A stretch of DNA of 64,000 nucleotides from Lamellibrachia satsuma (GCA_033239005.1 BSQZ01000097.1:915001-979000), one strand, 5' to 3'; positions 36,936-50,831 are shown, numbered from the stretch's first letter. Notes: generated by a model not told the origin, from the sequence alone. Made by a program: numbers and translations.

Positions 36936-38375
36936 TCTGGCAGACGGGCTCAATAAATCGGGAACTCTCTGGGTTCAATCGGAACTATAACTTACTAGAC
37001 AACAATAACATGGAGACAGGACTGGCAGTCTAAACCAACAAGTTCACCCCAGAACCACCTACTCCCTTCACTCGATTCGATTTCCCACGAAATGCTTGGA
37101 CCAAGTTGAAACGCCGCGAAATGAACTCACCGCATTACAACTTCGTACTGTTTACGTTTGTTCAGAAACCATGCAAACTGCACCTATTAACCTGATATTG
37201 GGCACCATCGATTTGGAGAAAGCAATATTCAATGCACTTTTGAGTGTGCCGAATTACTAACATTTCTTGAAATACATTGACGTAGAACGTGTAATATTGT
37301 TTCTTTGGAATGGAAGCATGTGATGTAGATCTAGTGCATTATCATGTAATCCTCAACGGGCGCCGTCTCCGGTTTTTTTAAACGGAAAACGTGCGTCAAT
37401 AAATTCCCATTTCGTGTTTTATTATCGTCACCGGTATCGACTGTTATGTGTTCGACTAGCCGGACTCACACGAAAACGGAAGTTCTACGTGAATGTAATG
37501 ACATGGTGATTAGTGAATGCGTACTTTACTGCTCTGCCTTATTGGTGGTTGCAGAATACGACTCTCTTTAGCTTGTTCACTGGAGGAGGTATGCATGTGA
37601 CGGTTGCAAATAGCACCCTAAGTGGCGTCATTCATCATTGTTACTGTTTCATTCATTAGGCAATCAAATGAAAGTGAATTTTTTACCACACACATATTCT
37701 CACGTACACGCACACGCGCACACGCGCTCGCCCGAAAACAAACACATACATACGCAAACGCTAGCACGCACACGCACACTATGGTAATACGATGTCCATC
37801 CCTTTGGAGATTAGCATTACACAACACATAGTCGTGTTCCTGTAAAGAACACACAATGCAACGTATATGTTCGCTATTCTTATACAAATTCCGATATTGA
37901 ATAAAACAATACAACGCAATAAGAAAAGCATATATTGCGACGAAATCCTCTAGAACCCGACCCAGCAGCGCGTCAAAACAAATGATTAGATAATCTCAAA
38001 TCGGTTTTAAATCAACTTTTAAGTTGAAAGAGAAGCTGATGAGGGTAAGCGGGGAGAAAGAGACAGTCTTCACGTGATGCCGGTATGTTGTTATATTTTT
38101 TTGCAGACTGAACGCTAACTATGAAGGAGCTTGAACGGTTCTAGTCCAGACATTTGTTTTAAATCTGGGAATAAAATATATGGCGTAACTAGATGATCGA
38201 AGCTGCCTATGTTTTCGCGTAGGTGTGAGCAACGAATGTAAATACGCTGGTTGCTAAGCACATTTGTTTGATCCAAAAGCGTCATATTCCGTGTCTACAC
38301 CAAATAATCATATTTCCGTGTTTTCACCAAATACACACGAGGCTTCTTAAAACAATATAAACCAGATTAAAGTAT
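36936..38375. other. Non-coding stretch
   Basis: No gene recognised; a short (AC/GC)n tract lies at about 37690-37780. Confidence 0.5.
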
Positions 38376-38482
38376 ATAACAAGATTTAACAAGATTTAAC
38401 AAGATTTGCCATCCAAGCCAAAGGCCCAGATGGCAAGTGGACAAGGAAGCCATTGGCTTATCGAGAGTCCAACAATGTTCAT

Positions 38483-41370
38483 CTACTTATAGCCCGCCCT
38501 CCTGAGATATGTGTCAACCTTGTTTTTAAACATATTCACGCTGCTAGCAGTTACACAATCTGTTGACAATTTGTTCCATTCATTTATTGTCCTCTGTGAG
38601 AACGAGTGCTTCCTGATGTCCAATCTACATTGATCCTTTACTAATTTTACCTCATGTCCTCTAGTTCTGCTATCCTTCTTGAGTGAGAAAAACATATTTC
38701 TATCAATATTTTCATACCCATTCAATATCTTAAAAACTTCAATCTGATCTCCTCTTAACCTCCTTGTCTCTAGAGTTGTTAAACCACATTCTTTCAGGCG
38801 TTCTTCATAACTAAGGTCTCTCAGTTCTGGAATCATTTTAGTTGCTCTCCTTTGTATGCGTTCAAGCGTATCTATATCCTTCTTACGATATGGTCTCCAT
38901 GCTTGTATACAGTATTCTAAATGAGGTCTAACTATTGCTTTATAAAGAGGTATAATTAACTTTTTTCCCTTGTATGTTATGTTTCTTCTAATCAATCCAA
39001 GAATTTGATTACCCTTTGAAGCTGCAATACCACACTGCTCTGAAACTTTCATATCAGCGCTTATTGTTACTCCTAAGTCCTTTTCTTTTACAGTAGTACC
39101 CAGAACAGTATCTCCCATTCTATAGTTTACATTCAAGTTCCTATGTCCTGTATGTATGCATTTACATTTCCCCAAATTGAACAACATCTGCCATTTCTCA
39201 GACCATTTCACTAATCTGTCTATATCGTTTTGTAAATGTTGTTTATCACCATCAGTATTAACCTTTCTAAACAGTTTTGTGTCATCCGCAAATTTCAGTA
39301 CGTTACTTGTTATACTGTCGTCCAAGTCATTGATATAAATTAAGAATAATATAGGTCCTAATACTGATCCTTGAGGTACCCCACTCAAAACCGATTTCCA
39401 ATTTGAAACTTCGCCATCTACTACAACTCGTTGTCTTCTGTCAGTCAGCCATTGTTCTATCCAGTCAGTTATGCTATCCCCGATACCATGGGCTTTTAAT
39501 TTAAATAGTAATCTTTGATGTGGCACTTTGTCAAAAGCTTTCTGAAAATCTAAGTAGATAATATCTACTGGCGATCCCACGTCTATCCACTTAGTGATTT
39601 CTTCCAAAAAACATAACATATTTGTTAAGCATGACCTCGCTTTAAGGAATCCATGTTGAGATGAATTTAATAATTTATGCTTAACGAGGAAGTCCACCAT
39701 ATGGTCTTTAATTAACCTTTCTAATAATTTACAAATCACTGACGTTAAACTCACTGGTCTGTAATTTTCTGACTTATTTCTCGAACCCTTTTTAAATAAT
39801 GGTATGATGTTTGCTTCTTTCCATTCAAACGGAACAACTCCCTCTTTTAATGACAAGTTGAATACTCTTGCAAGTGGTATACTGATTTGTTCTACTGTTT
39901 CCATTAGTAATTTTGGAGGAATCCCATCCACTCCCGGTGATTTGTTATCCTTCATTGCCTTTATTTTCTTAGCTACCAATTCTGGAGTTACAACTAACGG
40001 ACCTAAATAGTCAGATTTAGCTTCCTGAAATTTAGCTTCAGCAACTGGTAATGAACTAATATCGTCTTTAGTAAACACAGAACTGAAGTAACCATTTAGG
40101 TCTTCCGCCATTAAAAACCCCTGTGATACTATATTTCCAGCACTGTCTTCTAGATGTCCAACCTTGTATTGTACGTTTTGTTTACTCCTGACATATGCAT
40201 AAAAACTCTTGCTGTCATGTGTTATGTTACATGCCAGTTTTTGCTCATAGCTTCTTTTAGATTGTCTGATTTCAGTTGTAGCTGCATTAAGTGCCTCTTT
40301 GTAATTTGCATAGTCTTCTTCCTTTCTGGTACGCCTATAAACCCTCCACATAGTTTGTTTTAACACTATTTTTCTAATAGCCTCTTTTGACAAGTGTTTC
40401 TTTCTACACCGTTTCCTTGTTTTTGGAAGGGAACAATTTGTCGATGATACTCTCAATTTCATATTTTAGAATATTCCAACATTCAATTGCGGTCTTATTC
40501 ATCAGCATGTTATTCCAATCTAGCTTTGCTAAGTATTTTCTCATATCTTTGTAGTTACCTTTGTGGAAGTTTCTCTTGTACGCTTTCTTATTTTTACTTT
40601 CTGATTTTACATTGATGCCAAAATGTATTTGATTATGGTCACTGTTACCCAATGGTTCAAATATTTTTACATTGTCCACTAATTGTTTTTGTGATGACAA
40701 AACTATATCTAATATATTTTCTCCCCTGGTTGGTTCTAGCACGTGCTGAGTAAGAAAGCTATCCTGGATTAAAAATATAAATTGTTGGTCCTCAATCCCT
40801 GTGCTCTCTAGAGAATTCCATTGTATGTGTCCATGGTTAAAATCTCCCATTATGATACAATCCCCTTTACTAACTTCCTTTATAGCGTTTTTTTATTTTT
40901 GTGTTGTCCTCTTCGTTTATGCTTGGACTTCGGTAAACTAATCCAACAGTTAATTTTGAATTTCCTGAAACAATTTTGCACCCAACAGCTTCATCGCAAT
41001 CTGCTTCCCTTTCTAGTGTTATTTCATAAGCCTGAATATATTATTTAACATATAAAATAACTCCCCCGCCCCTTCTTCCTATTCGATCTTTCCTAAACAT
41101 TACGTATCCTGTCAGTCCTAATTCAGCATCTGATATATCTGTGTTGGCCCATGATTCAGTTATACCAATTATGTGAGGGTCAATATCTTCTACCATAATG
41201 TTTAACTCGTTTTTTTTATTTACTATGCTCCTTGCATTTAAACATACGCATCTATAACCTTTTTCAGAGATGTTTTTCGGATGATTTAATATTGGTTTAT
41301 CTGTGCTAGTGGCCTCTTGTTCTGCTTGAGACACCTCTAGGTAACCCCCTTGCACTTCTAGTTTAAACAA
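38483..41370 (-). pseudogene. CR1 LINE ORF2: AP endonuclease and reverse transcriptase
   Basis: ORF2 nicks target DNA and copies the element RNA from the nick. 41370-41044 encodes the start of the APE domain (a CLNARSI box and a GITESW box). A TAA at 41041-41043 interrupts it; the frame continues to an A-rich run near 40870-40900, where it shifts. 40850-40404 encodes the rest of the endonuclease (MGDFNHG box, SDHNQI box). Another shift near 40440 leads to the 660-codon RT frame, 40462-38483, with the DGIPPKLL, SVICKLLERL, GSVLGP and FADD (39281-39292) boxes, all intact. ORF2 would overlap the end of ORF1 by 13 bases and has no ATG at that point, which suggests coupled translation in the active parent. 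Confidence 0.92.
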
Positions 41371-42514
41371 TGTTTACTTCCAAAAATATTTGTCATTGTA
41401 CCCAGGTCACTATCTACTGCTGCTGAAAGTTTGTCCGCGAATACTGCCGCCCCCTTTACACTTAGATGAAGCCCATCCTTCATGTACATATCAGCCCTCC
41501 CAACAAAACTTCCCCATAAATCCACAAATCCAACTTCCTCTTCCCTACATAGCTTCTGGACTAATATGTTAATTGCCATCCCCCGACAATTTCGATATTT
41601 GTGACCCCTCCTGCCCATTACAGGTAAAATCCCTGACAGTAGTACCTGTTCATCCCGCGTTTGTTTTAGTGTTCTGACCAACTGCCTATATTTCCTAACT
41701 ATGGCAGTTGTACCCTCCCTCTCTACGTTATTTGTCCCTACGTGTACTAAAACAGATCCACCCTTACCCGAACCTACGATGTTATTTACCCTCTCAGTTA
41801 TCGCCTCTATTTTGGCTCAAGGCAAGCAGACCACCACATCATCTCCCTTGTTTAAGACTCTGTCGGTCTTCCTAACTATCGAATTGCCCACAAACACCCT
41901 CGCTCTATTCCTCCCCCCTATATCACTGCTGCAGAATAACTCTTCCGTTCGATCCCTTCCATCACATTCTGTCCTGACCCCTTCCCTCCTGTCTCCCCCA
42001 CTCCCTTATCCTTCCCTACTGTCGCCCCTACTCCCCTCTCCTTCACTCCGGTTGTCTTCCCTCCCGTCTCCCCCACTCCCTTCTCCTTCCCTCCTGTCTC
42101 CCCTACTCCCCTCTCCTTCACTCCGGTTGTCTTCCCTCCCGTTCCTTTCCTTCCCGTCTCCCTACGACCTGTCACCTTCCCTCCTCTCAGCTTCCTCCCA
42201 GGCTGAGGTGAGCTCTCCCTAGCATCTCTTGTGTCTTTCTCCACTTTATCGTCAACTGTTCCCCCACCGGAACTACTGGCACAACCCCCCTGTTCCCTTC
42301 CCAACATTGCCACAACGAGCAGCTTCAGCTCTTCCAACTCCACCTCTATTTCCTTCATCTTCGTACATCCCCTACACTCAAAACTAAAACTATCTGCCTG
42401 GACCTCAGCCCAGGACTTCTCGCACCCAGACTTGACGAAGTCCACCCAGTTACTGCAACTGCCACAAATTAAGTGCCTTGTGGCCTTTAACTGCCGTTTG
42501 CACGGCGCCATCAT
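41358..42514 (-). pseudogene. CR1 LINE ORF1: Cys-rich finger plus SGNH esterase
   Basis: The N-terminal part, 42514-41918, has a zinc-finger-like CGSC ... C ... CRGC arrangement (residues about 17-50), a short coiled-coil-like EIEVELEELKLL stretch and a Gly/Lys repeat-rich linker encoded by a duplicated block of about 75 bp. A shift near 41918 leads to the SGNH hydrolase domain: block I reads GNSIV (most relatives have Asp at the second place), block V reads DGLHLS. A TGA at 41817-41819 interrupts the domain, which ends at 41358. Esterases of this type occur in ORF1 of CR1 elements; their substrate is uncertain (lipids or acetyl esters). Confidence 0.88.
42010..42165 (-). repeat. Tandem duplication of about 75 bp inside LINE ORF1
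   Basis: Two copies of a ctccttcactccggttgtct block plus neighbours; they encode the repetitive GGK/GVGETGGK-like linker of ORF1. Confidence 0.8.
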
Positions 42515-43495
42515 ACAATTTAGTTTTAGTTAGTTTGCTACGTTAGCCTTGAATAAGGCTGTTTTTGTGATCAATATAACACTTTAGGCTAATATACTTG
42601 CTAACTATGTATTCTATTAAGCTCGCATGAGAAAAAAACCTGCCACCTAGCGAATACGGAGAACACTGTGTAACAAAACAACGAAATCAGTGTGTACTAA
42701 TTTACGCTAAAATCCTGCTGTTAATTCCATTTTACCGAAAACGTTTACTACCACTATGTCAGATATTACCTTATGTATGTAATTTAAGTAAATATATCAC
42801 TTTATCTTATATATATATATATATATATTAGCCAATGTAAACGATAGTTCGATGCACGTGTTGAATTCGCGACCTGTAAACAAACTCCCTTTTATCACTC
42901 GTTGAGTTTGAATCCGGGAAAAAATACTACCTCTGTTAACAAAAACGGTTTCTTAATATATGTCTACAAGAAGTTTGTGAACAATATATGTATAATAGTA
43001 ATACGTATTCTAACCAATATTCCAATGTTACTGACTATTCACTATGCTATCTCAATTTTCGAATGGTAAACAACCCTATTAACGCTCGCTGACTTCCCTG
43101 ACAGAGTCCGAAACTAACTTACTCTTAAATACTCCCTCTGACTAATAATTAACAAAACCTGTTTCCTAATATATGTCTACAATACGTTTGTGTATAATAT
43201 ATATGCAATAGTAATACTTATTATATTTGATATGCCGCGTTTTTCTGTAAATGATCTTCACCAAATTCAAGTCGCTGCACCAAGTCCAAGTAGCCGCACC
43301 AAGTCGTTATATGATAGAATGTACCTTTATTTTCAACAACAATAATATAAAAAGATGATAGAACAGCATCTCAAAACTATGAAATTATCGTAAAAAGGGT
43401 TATAATAAGTGTAATGCTTATGCTACTTGTCCTATTACAAATATAACTACATAGTACAATTGAACGCATGTAACATATTGTTTTGTTCTCAAAAC
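42515..43495. other. AT-rich flank of the LINE
   Basis: May include the LINE 5' UTR. Short (TA)n near 42810 and a duplicated tatgtctacaa ... gtttgtg ... aatatat block at about 42960 and 43170. No gene. Confidence 0.5.
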
Positions 43496-43516
43496 ATTGT
43501 ACATTAGACTTTATTC

Positions 43517-44394
43517 TCATGTCCATTCATTTATTGATGAACTCATACTTTGTACATTTGTTGGCAATAGATTACGACATGCCTTCAACATAACAAAACC
43601 AATTCCTAATTCCACAATATCTAGTACTTGAAGAATGCAAACATTATAAAATACCTTAAATGTATGATCCAAACTTCTAGTACCATAAAGTAACTTTACT
43701 TTTTTTACTATAACAAGACTAAGCAATCAATATCTGCAGCATAAAGGTTGTCCCGTACTTAAGCATAATGCATAATAAAAGGCAATAAGAGTGAAGGGTA
43801 TAAAACATTCAAGCCACATCTATCAATCATGATGATGGCTTTGCAAAAAACAGATTCATGCTGACTAAAAAAACAGTTGATTATGATATGCCTTCAATGT
43901 GATAATACAAATTATTAGCTCCACAATATATGGTACTTTAAGAATGCGAAGATTATAAAATAACGTAGATGTATGATCCAACCTTTTAGCACCACAAAGT
44001 AACTTTACTGTCTTTTTCAGTAACAAGACTAAAGAATCAATATTTGTAGCATAAGTGTTGCCCCATACTTCAGCACAGTACATAATATAACGCAAAAAGA
44101 TTGAGTGGTATAATACACTCAAGCCACATATGTCAATCATGATGCTGGGTCTGTAAATTGTTTACAATACTTTGATAGTTTACATTTCACTAACGAAATG
44201 TGAGTTGTCCACGTTAACTTGTCATCAATCAGAATACCTAAACATTTAGTGACTTCAACTGTATCAAGTACTTCTTTGTTTATCTCTGTGGAGATGCAGG
44301 TATTCAATTTGCTATTTCCAAACATCATGTAGTTTGCATTTATAACATTTAGTGATAACCTATTTACAACAAACCATACATGTAGCTTATCCAA
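43517..44394 (-). mobile_element. Decayed LINE, C-terminal RT part, partly duplicated
   Basis: 44394-44137 encodes the segment after the RT palm (a WFVVNRLSLNV box and a KCLGILIDDKLTW box), as in L2/Rex1-type LINEs. 44140-43865 continues with YCAEVWGNTYATN and CGAKRLDHTS boxes. 43726-43517 repeats the last part (GTRSLDHT box) as a second, more diverged copy. Several shifts and stops; inactive. Confidence 0.8.
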
Positions 44395-44399
44395 GCCTG

Positions 44400-45350
44400 T
44401 GTTTGTTATTCGAATACGTTAAATTTAAATTACTATCACAATAAAACAAGTTTGCGTCACAAGCAGAGCAAGTATAACAAAGTTCATCCATGTAGATGAA
44501 ACATAATTTTTGTCCTAAAATAGAACCGTCAGGATCACACAACATGCATTTAGTATGTCTGAATCACAATTGTTATACTGAATATATAGAGTTCGCTGTG
44601 TTGGTCCTACAACGTCCTCCTTTCATTTAATATCAAACAGTCCAGCGAATTTGTCGGCGATCTCAGTGGCCTGCTTCACCAAATCCCACCCCAGTAGCTT
44701 TCAATATGTTTGCAAACTTCTTTATGGAATGCCCAATCTTCAATGCCAGTGATGGAACGTTGAATATATTCTGACGAGGATATTGAATCATGCGATATCA
44801 TGCACAGCTTTGATTTTGTCGGCCAATGCTAGTAGTGACGCCTTTGGATTACTAACGATTCCCGTAGCTGCATCAGCAGTCTCCAAAGTTCCCGGAGCAG
44901 TCGCTCTTAATTAAAATAAAATAAAGATAAAATTGCGCCTGAAGCCATGGGCGCGAGCAACATTTGTAGTTCCTGCCTAAGTAACTTGCTTTTGATCATC
45001 ATGCATTCGTGCAACTGTTTAGAATTCGTGCTCTGAGCAGAACTCCCTGCGTCAAGTGTAAATCTGCTTGGTTTCAACGAGCGCAGATGCTTCCATAGTT
45101 CCTTCAATGCATATTAACCATAGCAATGTGAATACGGTCCATAGTCATCTGGAATTAATGTCAACTTGGTATGTATCCCACGATAAGAATTCCCCTATTT
45201 TCTCTCTTCACATAACAGTTGTGGTTGTGGTTGCCTAAGTTTCGAAGTGTGTACGATAATTTCTTTCTCACAGCTGCTTTTTTCTCCTGTGCCAAAGCGG
45301 CGACATCGGGCTCATCATAATGTCGGGTTTCCAATGTCTAGGTAACTTCG
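44400..45350. other. Non-coding stretch
   Basis: No gene recognised. Confidence 0.45.
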
Positions 45351-45399
45351 ACTGTGTCTGAAGATAATAACAGCAGTAATATTTCTTGTCAAATTTTCT

Positions 45400-46210
45400 A
45401 TTTTCTAAATTGTTCGTGTCATAACAACGGTGTAATTTGTATGTGGCTCTCTAGTTTCGGTCTCCGTTTCTTCAACATTATCACTGTTGTGCTTCTTCTG
45501 CTCTTCCAAAACATCCCTCCACCGTGTCTTCTCTGCTCGTCCAAATCACATATTCCCCGAATTTTCTGGTTTTCTATAGTATTTTCGATTTTTTTCATAT
45601 TCATCTGAGTCGGCTATGTTTTAGCTATATGAAGATCCTTCAAAGTAAAAAATACCACTCTCTATATCTGATAGAATTTCGACTTCATACATGTTAGTTC
45701 GGATTACATGTTTTCTCTGCATGTCCCATTCTTCTCCATCATAGTCTTCCTTTTTATCTCCAAGATCAACAATGATGTGCTTCTTCTGCTCTTCCAAACC
45801 ATCCTCCCCGTGTTTTCTTTGCTCTTCCAGATCACAATTTCCCAGAATCTTCTGGTTTTGTATAGGATATTCGATTTTTTCCAGATCCATCTGAGTCGCC
45901 TACATACTCGCTATCTAAAGATCCTTCAAAATCAAACTGACCACTCTCTATATCTGATATAATTTCGTCTTCACACACGTTACTTCGGATTATATGTTTT
46001 TTTCTGAATCTCACCTTCTTCCCCATCATAGTATTTCTGTGTATCTTCCATATCACCATTGCTGTGCTACTTCTGCTCTTCCAAGACATCGTCAATGTGT
46101 TTTCTCAGTTCTTTCAGATTACCATATCCCCTCATACCCTGTTCTTCTACAGGATATTCGAATTATTCAGATTTGTCTGAATCTGGTGCATAATCACTAT
46201 TTAAAGAATG
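45400..46210 (-). repeat. Degenerate repeat of about 260 bp with coding-like units, 3 copies
   Basis: Three copies on the - strand (about 45400-45640, 45650-45920, 45930-46210) encode related acidic segments: an ILSDIESG or IISDIESG box, an FEGSLDSEYVGDSD box, an EEQRKHGE box and a KIEYPIQNQKI box. Each copy has different stops, so there is no continuous frame. It looks like the ruin of a repeat-protein gene or a transposon-borne ORF; not otherwise recognised. Confidence 0.6.
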
Positions 46211-46214
46211 TTCA

Positions 46215-46905
46215 GTCTCACTGTCGAATAGATTGTTGACTTCACATGTTACTTCCTGTTGCACTGTTTCTCAACTTCACATGTTACTTCCTGTTGCACT
46301 GTTTCTCAACTTCACATGTTACTTCCTGTTGCACTGTTTCTCAACATCACATGTTACATCCTGTTGCACTGTTTCTCAACTTCACATGTTACTTCCTGTT
46401 GCACTGTTTCTCAACATCACATGTTACTTCCTGTTGCACTGTTTCTCAACTTCACATGTTACTTCCTGTTGCACTGTTTCTCAACTTCACATGTTACTTC
46501 TTGTTGCACTGTTTCTCAACTTCACATGTTACTTCTTGTTGCACTGTTTCTCAACTTCACATGTTACTTCCTGTTGCACTGTTTCTCAACATCACATGTT
46601 ACTTCTTGTTGCACTGTTTCTCAACATCACATGTTACTTCCTGTTGCACTGTTTCTCAACTTCACATGTTACTTCTTGTTGCACTGTTTCTCAACTTCAC
46701 ATGTTACTTCTTGTTGCACTGTTTCTCAACTTCACATGTTACTTCCTGTTGCACTGTTTCTCAACTTCACATGTTACTTCTTGTTGCACTGTTTCTCAAC
46801 TTCACATGTTACTTCCTGTTGCACTGTTTCTCAACTTCACATGTTACTTCCTATTGCACTGTTTCTCAACTTCACATGTTACTTCCTGTTGCACTGTTTC
46901 TCAGC
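46215..46905 (+). repeat. 35-bp minisatellite, about 19 copies
   Basis: Units of ttcacatgttacttcctgtt followed by gcactgtttctcaac. All three + frames are open because 35 bp cycles through frames without stops. The unit resembles the ttcacacacgttacttcgga segment of the adjacent degenerate repeat, its likely source. Confidence 0.95.
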
Positions 46906-47004
46906 TTCTCTTCCTCTTCCAGAAGATAACCCCTGTTATTGTCATTGTTGGAAACTCGCTAACGTCAGTAGCGACGGGATTCGTGGAATCACATGAGAGC
47001 TAAC

Positions 47005-47630
<626 letters not shown>

Positions 47631-47634
47631 ATTC

Positions 47635-48880
47635 ATTGCTTTGGACAAATTCGGAAATCAAACAATGGTTCTCTTCCATGTGTGTGACCCTTATTATTAC
47701 GGTTTTATATTTGATTCTCATATCCTGTGATGGAATAAACGTTTTGGAGTAGATACAACGAAATAAGAATGAAACGTAAAGTCTTAAGGGCCACAGACGA
47801 AGCACGGTCGTCAAAATGTAATGCGAGCGATATTACAAGCAAATGTGAGAAGAATATGATATATGAGTTTTAGGTTTGGCTTTGTATACGTTACATGAAG
47901 AGAAAACAATCTAGTTGCATTAAAGTGTAGGTTCATATATGAATGCACACTTAATTATATTAACAACTCTTCAGATATATTATAGAATAACCTACCGCTG
48001 CATATCGCTAAAACCATGTGATTGTTCGGTCACGTGATTTGTCCCGCATCGCGCTGCATAAACGAGGACGCCCGAATACAACAGTTGGCTCACAGCGGCG
48101 CAACGGTGTGAACACATTGTCCGCATAAACATGCATAATTGACGCCTAGCGCGAATTTGTATTTTTTTTTCTAAATATACCATGTTTTCTGAACGTCGTA
48201 AATGCAACCATGTCCTTGGTTCAAACCGAGGACGTCCTCAATTGGTTAGATGTCAAAGGTTAGAATGGGTGTACTGATGTGTTTGTCTTCGGTTGAGAAC
48301 ACACACATGCACTTGCGCACGCGCGCAAGCCAATTCATGTTAAAATAAGATGTACCTGTGACGAATGAAATATATGGAACTGATCAAACAAAGTCAAAGG
48401 TTTCAGGGTAGAATCTGTCGTATTATAACTTAAAACACCTTTGTGAACAGGTGAATATTTTAAAGATAGGAAGAACCAAGAATTACAATCTAGCTTAGTG
48501 ATTAATTCTGCGCTGCTAAAGACGACGTAGGGGAACATAAGCTGTTCGTCAATTAAAAACACGTGGCTAGATTTGACAAGTAATAATACGGAATGTAATC
48601 ATATAACGGTGTGCTCACATCTATGAACAGTATCTATGTATACACGTAACAACTAACACGTGTTTATCGACACTACACTGAATGATTAACTTCTTGTGTA
48701 GCTTTGTTGCGTCCGTAGCATAAAAGCGTCTTTGTCAGTTAGCACCGAAGATTTATCGCAACAAGTAGTTCAGGGAAATCATCGTCAAATATGGAGCCAG
48801 ACAGAGCAATTACCTGGTTTTATTTGACGATTATAACTCCATTGACAAATCTTAATGCGGAACAGATAAACAAGTTATTT
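47635..48880. other. Non-coding stretch
   Basis: No gene recognised. Confidence 0.45.
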
Positions 48881-48884
48881 TAAA

Positions 48885-49510
48885 AATAAGTTTGCCCAAG
48901 TCTAACGTATTTGACAAGGCGACCGGTGTCTCTTTTTATTCTGTACGCGTCGTACGTAATACCTCAGACGCTCATTCTCCTTGTTGATGATGCAATTACT
49001 CTGTTTTATTCGTTAATAACATGGTATATTCGACTGATCGATTTGCTGTAGCGTTTGTTTATTATTTTGGCGGTTACAGCCCTTCGCTGTTGCAATCCGC
49101 AGCGCTACTTGGACTATAACAATGCATAAAATACAATGTGTGAATCGCGTTCGAGCGATAGGTGAATCGTTATCGAGCGATGTGTGAATCGCGTTCGAGC
49201 GATAATGTGAATCGATTTCATTGTTGTTTCATCTTAATTTAAGTTATACTCGCAGTGTAGCGACGTTTTGGTTATTATTGAATCATTTGCTTTGGTAAAT
49301 ATGAAATTATATATGTATGTATTGTGTATAATATACTTTCAGTAATGTAATGTAAATTAAACATGTTAACTGGCTATTGTAGTTTCAATTGTGTTATATT
49401 ATGCACGACCATTGCGCGACAGTGTCACAGTTTCGCAGATCGTTCCTCGGCATCTTCCGCTGCGTCTGGGCCTCGACAGTTCACCCGTTTCTCTCTATTG
49501 GACTATTAGT
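48885..49510 (+). pseudogene. Second relic of the four-exon GPCR family
   Basis: 48893-48985 matches exon 3 around loop 2 to TM5 of the gene at 28103-32222 (cccaa-tctaacgt-tttgacaag, then a cgtcgtac-t-acctcag segment). It is deleted through to the exon 3 end (ctccttgttgatgatg). Intron-like DNA at 49000-49120 matches the intron of the other relic (atcgattt-ttgtagc and gcagcgctacttgga blocks). 49433-49505 matches the TM7 tail of exon 4 (tcgcagatcgttcctcggcatcttc-like). The two relics share more with each other than with the intact gene. Confidence 0.72.
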
Positions 49511-49593
49511 GTTAATTTTATTTGGTATCTAAGCAAGGGGAATTAAAATATCCAACACAGGTGGTAAATGTCGAGGACTTAAAATGGTAGTAT

Positions 49594-50458
49594 ATGTATA
49601 TAACCCACTTAGTGGGGCATGCCTGCGCCGATGATCATCAAGTTTACTGTGGTTTCCATCCTGATTCTCTATACAGTAACTGTGAGTTCATGGGACGATG
49701 CATTATAGATATCAATAGCTGGATGCAAGGCATGAAACTCAAAATGAACAACTCCAAGACTGAGTACATTTATTCGGGACTCCGCAACAACTAGCAAAAT
49801 GCACCAACACGGCCATTAACATCGGTACATGCACAGAATTGTGTACGAAACTTTGGCGCTTATTTTGATAAACACATGTCTATGGAAGAACATGTCAAGT
49901 TGAAACGTCGGGCAGCCTATGCGCAACTATATAGCATCGGAAAATCAGAAAATATCTTGATCATCAGAGTACAGAGAAATTGATACATGTTCTGGTCCAC
50001 AGCCATATTGATTACTGTAATGCTCTTTTGATCGGTTTACCAAAATACCTTATACGGAAATTACAAATAGTTCAAAACACCGCAGCCAGAGTGTTGTGCA
50101 GAATCGGCAAATATGACCATATCACTCCAGTACTAAGTCACTTCACTGGTTGCAGGTGGAATTTCGTATTAAATATAATATATGCCTACTGACATTTAAT
50201 TCATTAAACGGCCATGGACCAGAATATAATATGTCAGAAATGCTGACTCCTAGAAACATCCATTACTGTCTAAGATCCCAGGATGATCTTAAACTTGATG
50301 CACCAAGGACAAAAAGGATAACACTGGGAGATCGTGCTTTTAAAGTTGCTGCACCAAAACTGTGGAACTCCCTTCCCAAAGATGTTCGCAGCTGCAACTA
50401 TGTCAGTATTTTTAAGAGCAAACTGAAGACCCACTATTTTATAATTGTATACAATTAA
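49594..50458 (+). mobile_element. 5'-truncated, decayed LINE (L2-like) RT
   Basis: 49600-49795 holds the RT active-site box ADDHQVY and a KMNNSKTEYI box. 49980-50150 holds a SHIDYCNALL box and a KLQIVQNTAARVL box. 50160-50455 holds a LLTFNSLNG box, a GDRAFKVAAPKLWNSLP box and a SIFKSKLKTHYF box, closing at 50458. Stops and shifts separate the blocks. The box order is that of L2/CR1-superfamily LINEs; a different family from the CR1 element at 38378. Confidence 0.85.
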
Positions 50459-50831
50459 CTTATTAATTTTACTAATTTAAATACTTTTTACACCTGTTAG
50501 ATACTTATATAAAATATGTTGGAAGTTTCTACTGAAATTATTAATTTTACTCATTTTATAGTGTTATCTTTATATATAAATAATTGTATGATGTTGAATG
50601 CTTATTTTGTTTTAACTTTCTACTATGCTATTTATTGTACTGCACAGCACCATAGAATATTATTGTATAAATATAACGACTAACGACTGTTTGTTAACTC
50701 TAAGCCCAACCGTTTATCCAGCTGTAAGCCGTAGTGCGAGATCAAAGTATGTCAATCAGAACAATGTTGCAGCGGAGCCGTCCTTATCAGTGAAAAAACA
50801 GCGATAATGTTACAAGTGCAGTATTGATGTG

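Larger units (their letters stand above)
38378..42514 (-). mobile_element. Nearly full-length CR1-clade LINE
   Basis: A non-LTR retrotransposon with two ORFs and a 3' UTR that ends in three copies of a 10-bp tail unit (aacaagattt on the + strand, 38378-38410). Order on the - strand: ORF1 (Cys-rich finger, repetitive linker, SGNH esterase), ORF2 (APE-type endonuclease, reverse transcriptase). It is the parent family of the fragments at 11462, 18231 and 28903. The 5' end beyond the ORF1 start is not delimited. About five stops or frameshifts make it inactive, yet the RT frame of 660 codons is open, so decay is fairly recent. Confidence 0.95.

Noticed and set aside
46233..47003. Three overlapping + frames of 227-256 residues
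   Set aside because: All are readings of the 35-bp minisatellite; no start context or domain.
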